A stretch of DNA of 64,000 nt from contig NC_009634.1 in assembly GCF_000017165.1 (NCBI RefSeq), positions 248,001 through 312,000 on the forward strand. Direction: 5' to 3'. The stretch's first letter is position 1. Every line of letters begins with the position of its first letter. A model generated the notes under the pieces. That model ran no database searches. It was not told the DNA's origin and saw nothing but the letters and a program-made list of their open reading frames with translations. The translations under genes were made by a program, and so were the position numbers. This DNA comes from Methanococcus vannielii SB (lineage in GTDB: Archaea; AGJL01; Methanococci; Methanococcales; Methanococcaceae). This document shows positions 1 to 12,355 of the stretch, piece by piece.

Positions 1-131
1 GTAAGTCCTTCAAATGGTTTTTCTTTCTTAAATTCTTCTTGAATAAGTCCTAAAACAGGCATGTGTTGTTTTGCCCAGTTCATTTTTAAATGACCTGCCT
101 TAGCAAGATTCATATCTTTAACTCTACTCAA
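1..131 (-). CDS. ahcY: adenosylhomocysteinase, N-terminal part (cut by window edge)
   Basis: Read on the minus strand from a TTG at 131, this gives about 43 residues beginning LSRVKDMNLAKAGHLKMNWA, then KQHMPVLGLI. That is the typical beginning of S-adenosylhomocysteine hydrolase, which splits S-adenosylhomocysteine into adenosine and homocysteine so that methylation reactions can continue. A GGTGA ribosome binding site lies at 136-140, a few bases before the TTG, which decides the start. The rest of the gene lies outside the window to the left. It is divergent from rnp4. The family call rests on this short N-terminal piece only, but the KDM and MPVL motifs are characteristic. Confidence 0.75.
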   Translation of the reverse strand, partial: MSRVKDMNLAKAGHLKMNWAKQHMPVLGLIQEEFKKEKPFEGL

Positions 132-491
132 TATTTCACCATAAAAAAATTATTATTCTAAAGTTATTGCTAAATGAATACTTAATCTTAATCTTAATCT
201 TAGTCCTAATCCATTATTTATCATAACATATTTGTAACGTTTTATTTATCAATATTTTTAGTTACTGTAATACTTCTATTTGTCTTTTGCTTGTCTTTAA
301 ATTTATCCTAATTATTTAAACATTATATGTATTTTAAGATGTAGTTCTATTAACTTTTGACATCTATTTTAAGATTAACTATTTTATTTTAGAATTCTTT
401 TTATATAATTTTATTAGATTTTGTTTAAGTTAATTATGGTTATTATATTTAATATATAAAATCAATATATCTAAAAAAACTAGGGAAACTC
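132..491. promoter_or_regulatory. divergent intergenic region between ahcY and rnp4
   Basis: This 360-base AT-rich stretch holds no convincing gene. On the plus strand a TATA-like TATATAAA at 453-460 lies about 30 bases before the rnp4 start, implying a short leader. At about 182-205 a hexamer (TTAATC or a close variant) is repeated in tandem three to four times. The ahcY promoter should also be here, on the minus strand, but I could not single out one TATA box. Confidence 0.5.
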
Positions 492-821
492 ATGAAACTA
501 AAAAAGAAATTTTTAGAAAAATCAAAAAACATAGCAAATGAAAGAATAGATATTTTGATGAATTTCGCTCAAAAAGAACTTAGATGTGAAAAAAAAGAAC
601 GTTCAAAAAATTATGTATTATTGAGTAAAAAAATTGCAATGAGAATGAGAATGCCCTTCCCAAAAGAATGGCGTCGAAGAATATGCAAAAATTGTGGCTC
701 TTTTTTAATATATGGTAAAAATTCAAGTGTTAGAATTAAGTCAAAAAATTATTCTCACGTTGTTATAACCTGTCTTGAATGTAAACACATTTTTAGAATT
801 CCAATTAAAAAATCCAAGTAA
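492..821 (+). CDS. rnp4: ribonuclease P protein component 4 (Rpp21/Rpr2 family)
   Basis: The 109-residue basic protein matches archaeal RNase P subunit Rpp21/Rpr2. It starts with a lysine-rich helical segment, followed by a zinc ribbon with CKNCG near residues 66-70 and CLECKH near residues 94-99, whose four cysteines would bind zinc. With the RNase P RNA and the other archaeal protein subunits it removes 5' leaders from pre-tRNAs. The conserved RMPFPKEWRRRICKNC stretch is typical of the family, and the length is normal. The start is an ATG preceded by GGGAAA at about 482-487. It appears monocistronic, with a 160-base gap before the next gene. Confidence 0.88.
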   Translation: MKLKKKFLEKSKNIANERIDILMNFAQKELRCEKKERSKNYVLLSKKIAMRMRMPFPKEWRRRICKNCGSFLIYGKNSSVRIKSKNYSHVVITCLECKHIFRIPIKKSK

Positions 822-982
822 ATTTAATAAAATTCAAGTAAAAATAAATTAAAGGTTAAAAATAAAGATTAAAAAATAAGTTTTGGGTAATGCAGTATAA
901 AATAAACATAACTACCTACACAAAAACAATATAGTATATAATCAGCAGAGAAATATACAAGTAATATTGGAGCCGATTTAAC

Positions 983-1744
983 ATGGTTAGTTTTGAAAGT
1001 AGTGTTGAAAGATTTGAAAAGTTAAAAAAAGAAACGAGTCTAAATGAAAAGACTGTTGAATGTAATGTTAAAAATGAATATTTAGATGAAAAAACCAACA
1101 AATCAAAAGTGGAAACAGTAGATAATAATAAAACAGTAGATAATAAAACTAATAATGAAACTGACTTTTTTGACTTCGATAATGAAGAAAATGGTACGTT
1201 TAGTAATGATTTAGGTATTGATGAAAATAAAGATACTGATGAAAACTTTGATAATTTTGAAAATACTGCTAAAAATCTAAAAGATTCCATGGATAACATT
1301 TTTAAACGAATAAAATCTGCAATGGACGGTACAAAAGTTCAAAACAACATTTCAAAAGATATTATAGATACAAATATCTTAAAAACTGGCTCTGAAGGAA
1401 ATAACGACCTACTTGAAGTAATAAACAATAAATTGGATATATTACTTGCAATAAATAATGAACAATCATCTAAATTGGATGAAATAACTTTGGAAATAGA
1501 TAAAGTTCTAACAACAATTGATGAGAATTCGGAAAAAATAATCGATTTAATTGATGCTCAAAATATAAAAATTTCAGGACTTTTAACAATTCTCCAAGAA
1601 ATCTATGAGGGAGTTCAGGAGATAAAATATATTTTAAAGAATTTCACGCCTGAAAATATTGATAAAGCATCTAATGTAGTCGATAAATTGAAAAATAAAA
1701 TTGATAACTATATGGGTAATGTAAATAGCGAAATTGAAGCTTAA
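983..1744 (+). CDS. acidic coiled-coil protein of unknown function
   Basis: I do not recognise this 253-residue protein. Residues 1 to about 110 are low-complexity and very rich in Glu, Asp, Asn and Lys (runs such as DNNKTVDNKTNN and NKDTDENFDNFEN), so probably disordered. From about residue 150 the sequence becomes heptad-like (NNKLDILLAINNEQSSKLDEI onward), consistent with a long coiled coil. There is no signal peptide or membrane segment. The ATG at 983 has GGAG at about 969-972. The stop lies 10 bases before the dapB ATG, so the two are probably co-transcribed. A TATA-like sequence lies near 931-940. A structural or oligomerising role is possible but is only inference. Confidence 0.65.
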   Translation: MVSFESSVERFEKLKKETSLNEKTVECNVKNEYLDEKTNKSKVETVDNNKTVDNKTNNETDFFDFDNEENGTFSNDLGIDENKDTDENFDNFENTAKNLKDSMDNIFKRIKSAMDGTKVQNNISKDIIDTNILKTGSEGNNDLLEVINNKLDILLAINNEQSSKLDEITLEIDKVLTTIDENSEKIIDLIDAQNIKISGLLTILQEIYEGVQEIKYILKNFTPENIDKASNVVDKLKNKIDNYMGNVNSEIEA

Positions 1745-1754
1745 AGGTGATAGT

Positions 1755-2567
1755 ATGGTTAAAGTAGCAGTTACAGGGGCTCTTGGTAGAATGGGAAGTG
1801 GCATTATACAAAAAATTTTAGAAACAGAAGGACTTAATGTTGTTGCTGCAATTGATATTCCAAATCACCCTAAAAAAGGTCACGATATTGGGGAATTAAT
1901 CGGTATTGGAAAATTAGGAGTAAATTTAAGCACTTCAGACGAACTTGAAAGTGTTTTAAAAAGTTCCGGTGCAGAAGTACTTGTTGATTTTACAGCGCCT
2001 GCACCTTGTGTTAATACTGCAAAAATTGCATCAAAATGCGGTGTTAATTTAGTTATTGGAACGACAGGATTTACAAAAGAGCAAAAAGATGAAATGGAAA
2101 AAGCAATTTTTGAAAATAAGGTTGCTGCAACAATTTCCCAAAACTATGCTGTTGGAGTTAATATTTTCTTTAAAACACTCGAACTTTTAGCACAAAAACT
2201 TGGTGAGTATGATATCGAAATCGTAGAAATGCACCACAAGTTCAAAAAAGATGCACCAAGTGGAACTGCATTAAGGGCTGCTGAAATAATTCAGGAAAAT
2301 TTAAACAGAAACTCAAATTTAATCTACGGGCGAGAAGGGATTACTGGCGAAAGAACTAAAGAAGAAATATGCATTCATGCTTTAAGGGGCGGTGACGTTG
2401 TCGGGGATCACACCGTAATTTTTGCAAATGATGGGGAAAGGCTTGAATTGTCCCATAAAGCAAGTAGTAGGCAATCATTTATAGCCGGCGTTATTCTTGC
2501 AATAAAATTCGTTGGAACTAAAAAAGAAGGTATTTTCAATACTTTTGATGTTTTAGGCCTCAATTAG
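1755..2567 (+). CDS. dapB: 4-hydroxy-tetrahydrodipicolinate reductase
   Basis: DapB reduces 4-hydroxy-tetrahydrodipicolinate to tetrahydrodipicolinate with NAD(P)H in lysine biosynthesis. The N-terminus carries the Rossmann nucleotide-binding motif [12 protein letters not shown]. The dimer and substrate motif [16 protein letters not shown] near residues 155-170 contains the catalytic His-His and Lys residues. The C-terminal [12 protein letters not shown] segment is also typical. I chose the ATG at 1755 because GGTGA at 1746-1750 is ideally spaced; a start in the same frame at 1734 would overlap the preceding gene. At 270 residues it has normal length. trmY follows after 8 bases, so these form an operon. 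Confidence 0.95.
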   Translation: MVKVAVTGALGRMGSGIIQKILETEGLNVVAAIDIPNHPKKGHDIGELIGIGKLGVNLSTSDELESVLKSSGAEVLVDFTAPAPCVNTAKIASKCGVNLVIGTTGFTKEQKDEMEKAIFENKVAATISQNYAVGVNIFFKTLELLAQKLGEYDIEIVEMHHKFKKDAPSGTALRAAEIIQENLNRNSNLIYGREGITGERTKEEICIHALRGGDVVGDHTVIFANDGERLELSHKASSRQSFIAGVILAIKFVGTKKEGIFNTFDVLGLN

Positions 2568-2575
2568 GTGGAATT

Positions 2576-3172
2576 TTGAAAGAATTTATAATTAAAGCTA
2601 ACAAAGCAGTAACTAACGGAGAAATCAATTTAAAAGATCTTCCAGGAAGTTCAGGGAGGCTTGATTTAATATGTCGCTGTGTAAACAGTGCATTCTTCCT
2701 TTCTCACGATCTTAGGAGAGATACTATTTTTTATAGTGTTAATTATGGAAACCCAAATCCACCTGTTGCATTAAAGTTTATTGGTGACGAATTAAAAAGA
2801 TTAAGTCCTGATGAGAGAAGTATTGCAATGTTTATACAAAAAGCACTTTCTAAAGATGCTTCAGAAATATGGAAAGAAAGTACCTCTGGAATTTACTATT
2901 CAAATCATGAATTTAAAGAAATTATTCTTGAAAAAAAAAATAGTGGGAAAAAAATATTTTACCTGCATTTAAATGGTAAACCGCTTGAAAATTTTGATTT
3001 TAAAAACGAGAGTGATGTTGTTTTTATTCTTGGTGACCATATTGGACTTTCTAAGGAGGATGAAGAGTTTCTTGAAGAAATAGGTGCAGAACAGATTTCA
3101 CTGTCCCCCTTAGAACTGCATGCTGATCACTGTATAATACTTGTTCATAATGTCTTAGATAGGTTAAAATGA
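2576..3172 (+). CDS. trmY: tRNA (pseudouridine(54)-N1)-methyltransferase
   Basis: TrmY is a SPOUT-class methyltransferase that makes N1-methylpseudouridine at tRNA position 54 in archaea. The 198-residue protein has the family segments [23 protein letters not shown] at the N-terminus, [17 protein letters not shown] in the middle, and [19 protein letters not shown] with [13 protein letters not shown] near the C-terminus, where the SAM-binding knot forms. The start is a TTG at 2576, fixed by AGGTGG at 2565-2570. It sits between dapB and cheW with gaps of only about 10 bases, so it may be transcribed with both. Confidence 0.93.
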   Translation: MKEFIIKANKAVTNGEINLKDLPGSSGRLDLICRCVNSAFFLSHDLRRDTIFYSVNYGNPNPPVALKFIGDELKRLSPDERSIAMFIQKALSKDASEIWKESTSGIYYSNHEFKEIILEKKNSGKKIFYLHLNGKPLENFDFKNESDVVFILGDHIGLSKEDEEFLEEIGAEQISLSPLELHADHCIILVHNVLDRLK

Positions 3173-3182
3173 GGTGTTTATT

Positions 3183-3626
3183 ATGGATGACGTTCCAAAA
3201 GTAGTAGTTTTTAAGTTATCAAGTAATGAATACGGTTTAAGAGTAAATGAAGTTAGAGAAGTTTTAAAATTACAAGACATTACTTCACTTCCAAATACTC
3301 CAAGTTATATTGTTGGCGTTACAAACATTCGTGGGGAAATAATGCCAATTATTGACTTAAGAAAAAAATTAAACCTTTTTGAAGATAATTTAGATGAAGC
3401 AGCGTCTGAAAAACTTGTAATGGTAATTGAAATTGATAAAATTCCAGTAGGAATTTTAGTTGATTCAGTAAGTGACGTTATGCAGATTTCATCAAAACAG
3501 ATTGAAACTATTGAAGGAATTAAGAAAAATGCAAGTGGGGAATATATCGAAGGAATTGCAAAAATTGGAAACCGTTTAATAATTATTTTAAATATTAAGA
3601 ATTTAATTGACCCACAAGAATTTTAA
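3183..3626 (+). CDS. cheW: chemotaxis coupling protein CheW
   Basis: CheW is the adaptor joining chemoreceptors to the histidine kinase CheA. The 147-residue protein is a single CheW/SH3-like domain with VFKLSSNEYGLRVNEVREVL at the N-terminus, the hallmark GVTNIRGEIMPIIDLR in the middle and VGILVDSVSDVMQI after it. GAGGTG at 3171-3176 fixes the ATG at 3183; a GTG start at 3174 would lie inside the ribosome binding site. It begins the series cheW-cheB-cheA-cheD-mcp with gaps of about 15 bases or fewer, an obvious operon. Confidence 0.95.
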   Translation: MDDVPKVVVFKLSSNEYGLRVNEVREVLKLQDITSLPNTPSYIVGVTNIRGEIMPIIDLRKKLNLFEDNLDEAASEKLVMVIEIDKIPVGILVDSVSDVMQISSKQIETIEGIKKNASGEYIEGIAKIGNRLIIILNIKNLIDPQEF

Positions 3627-3640
3627 AAAACTGTGAAATC

Positions 3641-4729
3641 ATGAAAAAAATAAAGGTTCTAATTGTTGACGACTCTGCATTCATGAGAAAGGTTTTAGAA
3701 GACATCTTAAGTTCTGACAACGAAATAGAAGTAGTTGCAACTGCAAAAGATGGTAAAGAAGCAATTGAACTTACAAAAAAGTTAGAGCCTCATGTAATTA
3801 CGATGGACGTTGAAATGCCCATTTTAAATGGATTAGAAGCTACAAAATCGATCATGGAATCTAAACCAACACCAATAGTAATGCTTTCTGCTATAACTAA
3901 AGAAGGTTCAGAAGCAACATTAAAAGCAATGGATTATGGTGCAGTCGATGTTATTGAAAAACCATCTGGCTCAGTATCGTTAGATATTCGAAAAATTGGC
4001 GAAGATATCATAACTAATGTTAAATCTGCATCTAAATCAACAGTTAAGTCCAATTCAATTCGATTTTTAAAAAATGAAGATAAAAATCAGAACATAGTAG
4101 CTGAAAAATCTCTTGAAAAAATTTCAGGAATTGCTCTTGAAAAATTAAACAGTATGGCAATATTAATCGGTTCGTCTACTGGAGGGCCCCCCGTTGTTTC
4201 TGATATTATATCTAGTCTTCCAAAAGGAATGCCCCCTATATTTGTAGTTCAACATATGCCAAGAGGATTTACAAAAGTCTTTGCAGAAAGAATGAATACT
4301 GTTTCTAAATTAACTGTTAAAGAAGCTGAACACGGGGAACTTGTAAAATCTGACCACGTTTACGTAGCGCCCGGTGACACACAAATGCTCCTTCAAAAAC
4401 GTGGTGGAAACGCCTATATTTCAATTGATGAAAATATGCCAAAAGTACATGGTACAAGGCCAACAGTTGATATTACTGCAGAATACGTTGTAAAAGTATA
4501 TGGGCGAAATACTGTAGGAGTAATTTTAACAGGAATTGGAAAAGATGGTGCAAATGGATTAAAACAGATCAAATCTATTGGGGGGTATACTATTGCACAG
4601 GATAAAGATTCTTGCGTAATTTATGGAATGCCTAAAACCGCAATTGAAATGAATGTAATTGATGTAGTTTTAAATCCTTCAAAAATTCCTGAAGAAATTA
4701 TTAAATTTTCCAAAAAAATAGTGGGCTGA
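3641..4729 (+). CDS. cheB: protein-glutamate methylesterase CheB
   Basis: CheB removes methyl groups from, and deamidates, chemoreceptors after phosphorylation by CheA, giving adaptation. Residues 1-120 are a receiver domain (LIVDDSAFMRKVLEDIL) with the phosphorylatable Asp at residue 56 in VITMDVEMP. After a linker rich in Ser, Lys and Asn (about residues 125-165), the catalytic domain shows the Ser motif GSSTGGPPVV, the His motif VVQHMPRGFTKVFAERM and the Asp motif ILTGIGKDGANGL. The length of 362 residues is normal. Its stop lies 6 bases before cheA. Confidence 0.96.
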   Translation: MKKIKVLIVDDSAFMRKVLEDILSSDNEIEVVATAKDGKEAIELTKKLEPHVITMDVEMPILNGLEATKSIMESKPTPIVMLSAITKEGSEATLKAMDYGAVDVIEKPSGSVSLDIRKIGEDIITNVKSASKSTVKSNSIRFLKNEDKNQNIVAEKSLEKISGIALEKLNSMAILIGSSTGGPPVVSDIISSLPKGMPPIFVVQHMPRGFTKVFAERMNTVSKLTVKEAEHGELVKSDHVYVAPGDTQMLLQKRGGNAYISIDENMPKVHGTRPTVDITAEYVVKVYGRNTVGVILTGIGKDGANGLKQIKSIGGYTIAQDKDSCVIYGMPKTAIEMNVIDVVLNPSKIPEEIIKFSKKIVG

Positions 4730-4735
4730 TACCTA

Positions 4736-7609
4736 ATGGAAGATATGGAGCAGTATAAGGAACTATTCATGACTGAAGCCGAAGAGCACCTACAGTCATT
4801 GAATCAGAACATGGTTGAACTTGAAAATTCGCCAGAAAATGCGGAAGAAATTATCAATTTAATATTTAGGTCTGCACATACGCTAAAAGGTTCTGCAAGA
4901 ACGCTTGGTTTTGAACATATTTCTTCATTAACACACCATATGGAAGATATTTTAGACTATATACGGGACGGCAGAATAAAGGTAAATCGTGAAATAGTGG
5001 ATTTATTATTTAAATGCCTTGATGCTCTTGAAAAAATGGTTTCCGAAGTTAGTGAAGGGGAAAATACAACAGACGTTGATGTAGAAAGCCTTGTAACTTT
5101 AATAAAGTCCATTAAAAGTAAATATCTTTCAGGGGAATGTAATAGTAAAGATACAGTTAAATCCAAAACAGAAGTAACTCCTGATTTAAAATTAAATTTA
5201 GTTGAAAAAAAGGCTAAAGAACCAGTAACCCAAAATTTAACTACTAATGCATTAAAAAAATTACTTTTAAAAAACGAAGTAGATAAAGTAATAGTAAAAC
5301 AAAAAACCGTTGAAAATATAGATAAACCTGAAAATTTAGACGAAATATTGTCCCAGATGCAAGAATCAGCTTCAACACTTCAAACAATACTTGATGCATT
5401 AGGATATGGAAAATTAAAAGATACTATAAAAAATATAGGTGAATTTTCAAAATCGATATTAAATGAAACGGTTAAATTAAACAGTCATTCGATGTCAATA
5501 CTTAAATTAGCCCTTTTAACAATGGAAAAAACTGCAAAAGCAGTTGAAAAAGGAGAAGATGTTACTTTTGACTATGGAACATTAAACAATGATATTTTAT
5601 GTATTTTAAATGGCGAATATAATGTTGAAATAGATACTGACGAAGAAATTACTCTTGACAGTACCATTTTTGATTTTGAAAGTATTTCAGATGAGATATT
5701 ATCTGAACTTGATGAAAATAAAAAAATATACCACTTAAAGGCCAAAGTTTCAGATGACTGTATGTTAAAGGCAGTTCGATTAACAATGGTAGTTTCAAAA
5801 ATAAGGCAGATTGGTTCAATACTTTTAGTACTCCCTCCTGAAAATGAAATTTTAAGTGGGGGGCATAATGAAATTGATGTTTTATATTCTACAGATTTTG
5901 AAAATCCAAATATTTCAAATGAAGTATGTGAAATGGATTATGTTGTATCTAAAGAGCTTCTTTTTGAAATAAATGAAAATAATGAATCCATTATTGATAA
6001 TAATCCAGATATACGTGATAAATTCGAAAATGAGTTTAAAGAAAATATTGATGATAAAGAAAATATTGATGATAAAGAAAATATTGATGATAAAGAAAAT
6101 ATTGATGAAGAAATTAATTCAAAGTATAAAATAGAAATTAAAGTAGACCCTGAATGCATGTTAAAGGCAGTTCGAACATATATGGTAATTAAAGATTTAA
6201 AAACAAAAGGAACCGTTTTAAAAACAACCCCTTCTGAAGAACAGATTCAGACCGGAAATCTTGAAGGCGAAAGTGCTATAATATATTATAATAGCGATAG
6301 TTCTGAAGATGAAATACGGGAAATTATATTAAAGACTCCCGAAATAATTGATACATCAGTAGAAACTCTCGATTTTGACCATGAAGATAGCGTAGTAGAA
6401 ATTAAAAGTTTAAAAATCGATTCAGAAAAGGAAAACCTTAAAAAACAGCAGCAAGCAGAAGCTGCTAAAAAATCCCAAACTGTACGGGTAAATATTGAAA
6501 AATTAGATAAATTAATGAATTTAGTTGGGGAAGTTGTAATAAATAGGGCAAACTTTACCCAAATTGCAACAAAATACGATTTAAAAGAGCTTCACAATGC
6601 TGTTGGCCGGCTAAATATGCTTGCAACCGAATTACAAGAAGAAGTAATGAGTATGAGAATGATTCCTGTTGGATTTGTATTTAACAGGTTTCCAAGAACC
6701 GTAAGAGATACTGCAAAAGCACTTGGAAAAGAAATTGATTTTGAAATTGAAGGCTCAGAAATTGAACTTGATAGAACCGTTTTAGATGAATTAGCAGAGC
6801 CATTAACGCACCTCATAAGAAATTCACTTGACCATGGAATAGAAACTTCTGAAGATAGAATAAAGTCTGGAAAATCTGAAAAAGGAATTTTAAAACTAAT
6901 CGCAACAAGAGAACGAGATCGTGTAAATATCATAATAAAGGATGACGGAAAAGGCATAAATCCAGATTTCATGAGAAAGATTGTAGTTAAAAAAGGTCTT
7001 TATTCAAAAGAGGAAGCAGAAAAGTTAACCGATAATGAAGCCGTTAATGTAATATTCCTTCCAGGATTTAGCACTGCTGAAAAAGTTTCAGATGTTTCTG
7101 GAAGGGGCGTTGGAATGGACGTAGTACGGTCAAAAGTTGAATCATTGGGCGGTAGCGTATCAGTTAAATCTAAAGTTGGAGTAGGTACTGAAATAACGCT
7201 TCATTTGCCGTTAACAATGGCAATTATTCAGACATTACTTGTTAAATTAAATAGCCAGATATATGCCCTACCACTAACAAGTGTTCTTGATGTCGTATCT
7301 ATTCAAAAAGACCAGATTAAAAATTTAGAGGGTCAAGAAGCTATAATTTATCGAGAACACCTCCTTCCAGTAATATGGTTAAAAGATGCACTAAATCAGT
7401 ATGGAACATCGAGTTCAGAAGGTCTTTATGTTGTCGTAGTCGAGAAAAATAAGGATAAAATTGGAGTAATTCTTGATGAAGTAATTGGTAGGGACGAAAT
7501 TGTTGTAAAGCCCTTAACAGGAATTTTAAAGAATGTTAACGGCCTTGCAGGGGCAACTATTCTTGGTGACGGAAAAGTAGCATTAATATTGGATTTAAAC
7601 AACATTTAG
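4736..7609 (+). CDS. cheA: chemotaxis histidine kinase CheA (long form)
   Basis: CheA is the receptor-controlled kinase that phosphorylates CheY and CheB. Domains in order: an Hpt domain with phospho-acceptor His48 in [15 protein letters not shown]; a long variable region (about 115-580) with two similar modules, each around a CMLKAVR motif, probably CheY/CheB-binding P2-like domains; a dimerisation segment (about 580-640); a HATPase domain with [22 protein letters not shown] and GRGVGMDVV; and a CheW-like regulatory domain at the C-terminus. At 957 residues it is longer than many CheA proteins because of the duplicated middle and a hexapeptide repeat (6041-6108). cheD follows after 10 bases. 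Confidence 0.96.
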   Translation: MEDMEQYKELFMTEAEEHLQSLNQNMVELENSPENAEEIINLIFRSAHTLKGSARTLGFEHISSLTHHMEDILDYIRDGRIKVNREIVDLLFKCLDALEKMVSEVSEGENTTDVDVESLVTLIKSIKSKYLSGECNSKDTVKSKTEVTPDLKLNLVEKKAKEPVTQNLTTNALKKLLLKNEVDKVIVKQKTVENIDKPENLDEILSQMQESASTLQTILDALGYGKLKDTIKNIGEFSKSILNETVKLNSHSMSILKLALLTMEKTAKAVEKGEDVTFDYGTLNNDILCILNGEYNVEIDTDEEITLDSTIFDFESISDEILSELDENKKIYHLKAKVSDDCMLKAVRLTMVVSKIRQIGSILLVLPPENEILSGGHNEIDVLYSTDFENPNISNEVCEMDYVVSKELLFEINENNESIIDNNPDIRDKFENEFKENIDDKENIDDKENIDDKENIDEEINSKYKIEIKVDPECMLKAVRTYMVIKDLKTKGTVLKTTPSEEQIQTGNLEGESAIIYYNSDSSEDEIREIILKTPEIIDTSVETLDFDHEDSVVEIKSLKIDSEKENLKKQQQAEAAKKSQTVRVNIEKLDKLMNLVGEVVINRANFTQIATKYDLKELHNAVGRLNMLATELQEEVMSMRMIPVGFVFNRFPRTVRDTAKALGKEIDFEIEGSEIELDRTVLDELAEPLTHLIRNSLDHGIETSEDRIKSGKSEKGILKLIATRERDRVNIIIKDDGKGINPDFMRKIVVKKGLYSKEEAEKLTDNEAVNVIFLPGFSTAEKVSDVSGRGVGMDVVRSKVESLGGSVSVKSKVGVGTEITLHLPLTMAIIQTLLVKLNSQIYALPLTSVLDVVSIQKDQIKNLEGQEAIIYREHLLPVIWLKDALNQYGTSSSEGLYVVVVEKNKDKIGVILDEVIGRDEIVVKPLTGILKNVNGLAGATILGDGKVALILDLNNI
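6041..6108 (+). repeat. 18-bp in-frame tandem repeat inside cheA
   Basis: An 18-base unit (GAAAATATTGATGATAAA) occurs nearly four times in a row, encoding ENIDDK repeats in the linker between the two middle modules of CheA. The unit length is a multiple of three, so copy-number change would alter linker length without breaking the frame. Confidence 0.85.
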
Positions 7610-7619
7610 GACGATAATT

Positions 7620-8084
7620 ATGGTGTTAAAGGTAAAAATGGGGGATATTGGTGTTGGAAAAAGCCCTGACTCTATAGAAACCTTACTTGGATCCTGTGTT
7701 GCAATAATCCTTTATGATAGGGGTAAAAAAATTGGAGGCCTTGCACACATAATGCTTCCAAAATCAAGGGAGTCTGATAGTAAAAGCCCTGGAAAATATG
7801 CAGATACTGCAGTTCCAGAACTTTTAGAGAGACTAGTAAAATTAGGTGCAAGAAGAGATAAACTAGTTGCAAAAATTGCAGGTGGTGCTGCAATGTTTAA
7901 AGCTAATACAAATTCTATAGATGTAGGTAAAAAAAATATCGATGCATCAAAAGACGAATTAAAAAAAGTTGGTCTTAGAGTATCTTCTGAAGATACTGGT
8001 GGCGAATCTGGTAGAACGGTAGTACTATCATTAAAAGACGGAAATGTTACCATTAGGAAAGGTAATGAAGTTAAAAATATTTGA
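7620..8084 (+). CDS. cheD: chemoreceptor glutamine deamidase CheD
   Basis: CheD deamidates specific glutamines of chemoreceptors and, in Bacillus and probably archaea, interacts with CheC. The 154-residue protein has the catalytic Cys near residue 26 in [14 protein letters not shown] and the catalytic His near residue 43 in GGLAHIMLP, followed by [14 protein letters not shown] and the KIAGGAAMF motif. The first ATG at 7620 has only a weak ribosome binding site; an ATG at 7638 (MGDIGVGKS) is an alternative. It lies 10 bases after cheA and 11 bases before the receptor gene, matching a role in receptor adaptation. Confidence 0.93.
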   Translation: MVLKVKMGDIGVGKSPDSIETLLGSCVAIILYDRGKKIGGLAHIMLPKSRESDSKSPGKYADTAVPELLERLVKLGARRDKLVAKIAGGAAMFKANTNSIDVGKKNIDASKDELKKVGLRVSSEDTGGESGRTVVLSLKDGNVTIRKGNEVKNI

Positions 8085-8095
8085 AGGTGATTAAA

Positions 8096-9541
<1,446 letters not shown>

Positions 9542-9588
9542 TTTAATAGGTTTTTAAAATACTTGATTTTATTATTTCATATTATATA

Positions 9589-9918
9589 CTAATCCCGCAC
9601 TTTTTCCATTATTATTGAATATTTAATATTATTTTTAATTGCATAGTTTTTAGCATAGGAATTTTCATTACATTGAATTATTAAATTTGGATTACCTGAA
9701 AAAGCATATCTTCCAATGCTAGTTACTGAATTAGGAATAACTACACTCGTTAATTTGTTATTTTTAAAAGCATCATCCCCTATATTAATTACTGGTTTTC
9801 CATTGTATTCATTTGGAATAGATATATCTTTTAAAGTACCGTTATATTTTTTTAAAATATATCCTCTTTCAATTTCAGAAAATTCAAAATCATTTAAATT
9901 ATTTACAACAGGTTTCAA
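9589..9918 (-). pseudogene. BspA-type leucine-rich repeat fragment
   Basis: The minus-strand frame of 109 residues contains BspA/Treponema-type leucine-rich repeats (IPNEYNGKPVINIGDDAF, then LTSVVIPNSVTSIGRYAF). Proteins with this repeat are usually hundreds of residues long, secreted and surface-exposed. Here there is no signal peptide, only about two and a half repeats, and the apparent start is a TTG with no recognisable ribosome binding site. I read it as the remaining tail of a larger surface-protein gene. A small free-standing LRR protein is possible but less likely. It lies between the (AAT)n tract and groEL, both of which look like acquired or unstable DNA. Confidence 0.6.
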
Positions 9919-10084
9919 ATATCACATAAAACGTCTAAACTGTTAAAAATTCATATTAAATGAAGTAAAATATGCTGAGGGACTCTAAATTATATTTAAA
10001 TGATATTTTGTCAGCAAATGCAAAAATAGAACTTTTTGTTTGAATTTATAATTAAAGAATAAAAAAATTAAATAAAATTTGAAA

Positions 10085-11713
<1,629 letters not shown>

Positions 11714-11980
11714 TTATTCAATAAACGCTAAAACGTCTTCAATTTTTATTATAATGTATTTTTGGTTATCTTCATTGAATTCTGTTCCAGAATATTTTGA
11801 AAATACTATTTTTTGACCAATTTTAAAATCTTTTACTTTTTCACTATCTGAAACAGCAACTATTGTACCAATATTTGATTTTTCCTTCGAAGAGTTTGGA
11901 ATAATAATTCCGCCTGCTGTCTTTTCTTCAATTTCTATGGGTTTTACCAATATTCTTTCACCGTATGGTTTCAATGCCAT
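11714..11980 (-). CDS. groES: co-chaperonin GroES
   Basis: The 88-residue protein begins MALKPYGERILVKPIEIEE and continues KTAGGIIIPNSSKEKSN, the GroES mobile-loop region, then GTIVAVS and VLAFIE at the end; this is the complete Hsp10 fold. It caps the GroEL chamber. A strong AGGAGG at 11990-11995 fixes the ATG at 11980. The order groES-groEL with an 18-base gap is the usual bacterial operon. A TATA box sits upstream at about 12036-12045. Confidence 0.93.
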   Translation of the reverse strand: MALKPYGERILVKPIEIEEKTAGGIIIPNSSKEKSNIGTIVAVSDSEKVKDFKIGQKIVFSKYSGTEFNEDNQKYIIIKIEDVLAFIE

Positions 11981-12035
11981 TTTTAAAAACCTCCTAGATA
12001 TTGTCAAGTTTTCATATGTATTGATAATGAATATA

Positions 12036-12045
12036 CTATATAAAT
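12036..12045 (-). promoter_or_regulatory. TATA box for groES-groEL
   Basis: On the minus strand the sequence reads TTTATATA within AATTTATATAGT, about 55-65 bases before the groES start. It would place transcription start near 12010. I did not see a CIRCE-type inverted repeat of the bacterial HrcA regulon between it and groES. Confidence 0.55.
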
Positions 12046-12092
12046 TTTTCGGTTAATTAAATATGATTTATAATTTTAAATTTTGAGGATTT

Positions 12093-12127
<35 letters not shown>

Positions 12128-12355
12128 ACGGGATTTATTCAAAATTCAACTAAACAACCCCTCTTGAAAGATTAGATTAGAAATTAAAAAGGATTAATTA
12201 ATCGAATATCCGAAAAGAGAGTAAATACTGCCAAATTCTTTAAATAAATTCGCTTTTTTACTATTAAATCGACATTAAAAGAAGACTTTTTATATATTCA
12301 TTAAAATAATAGATTTTAAGATTTAATAAGGGGAATACTTTTGGGGACTTAAAAA

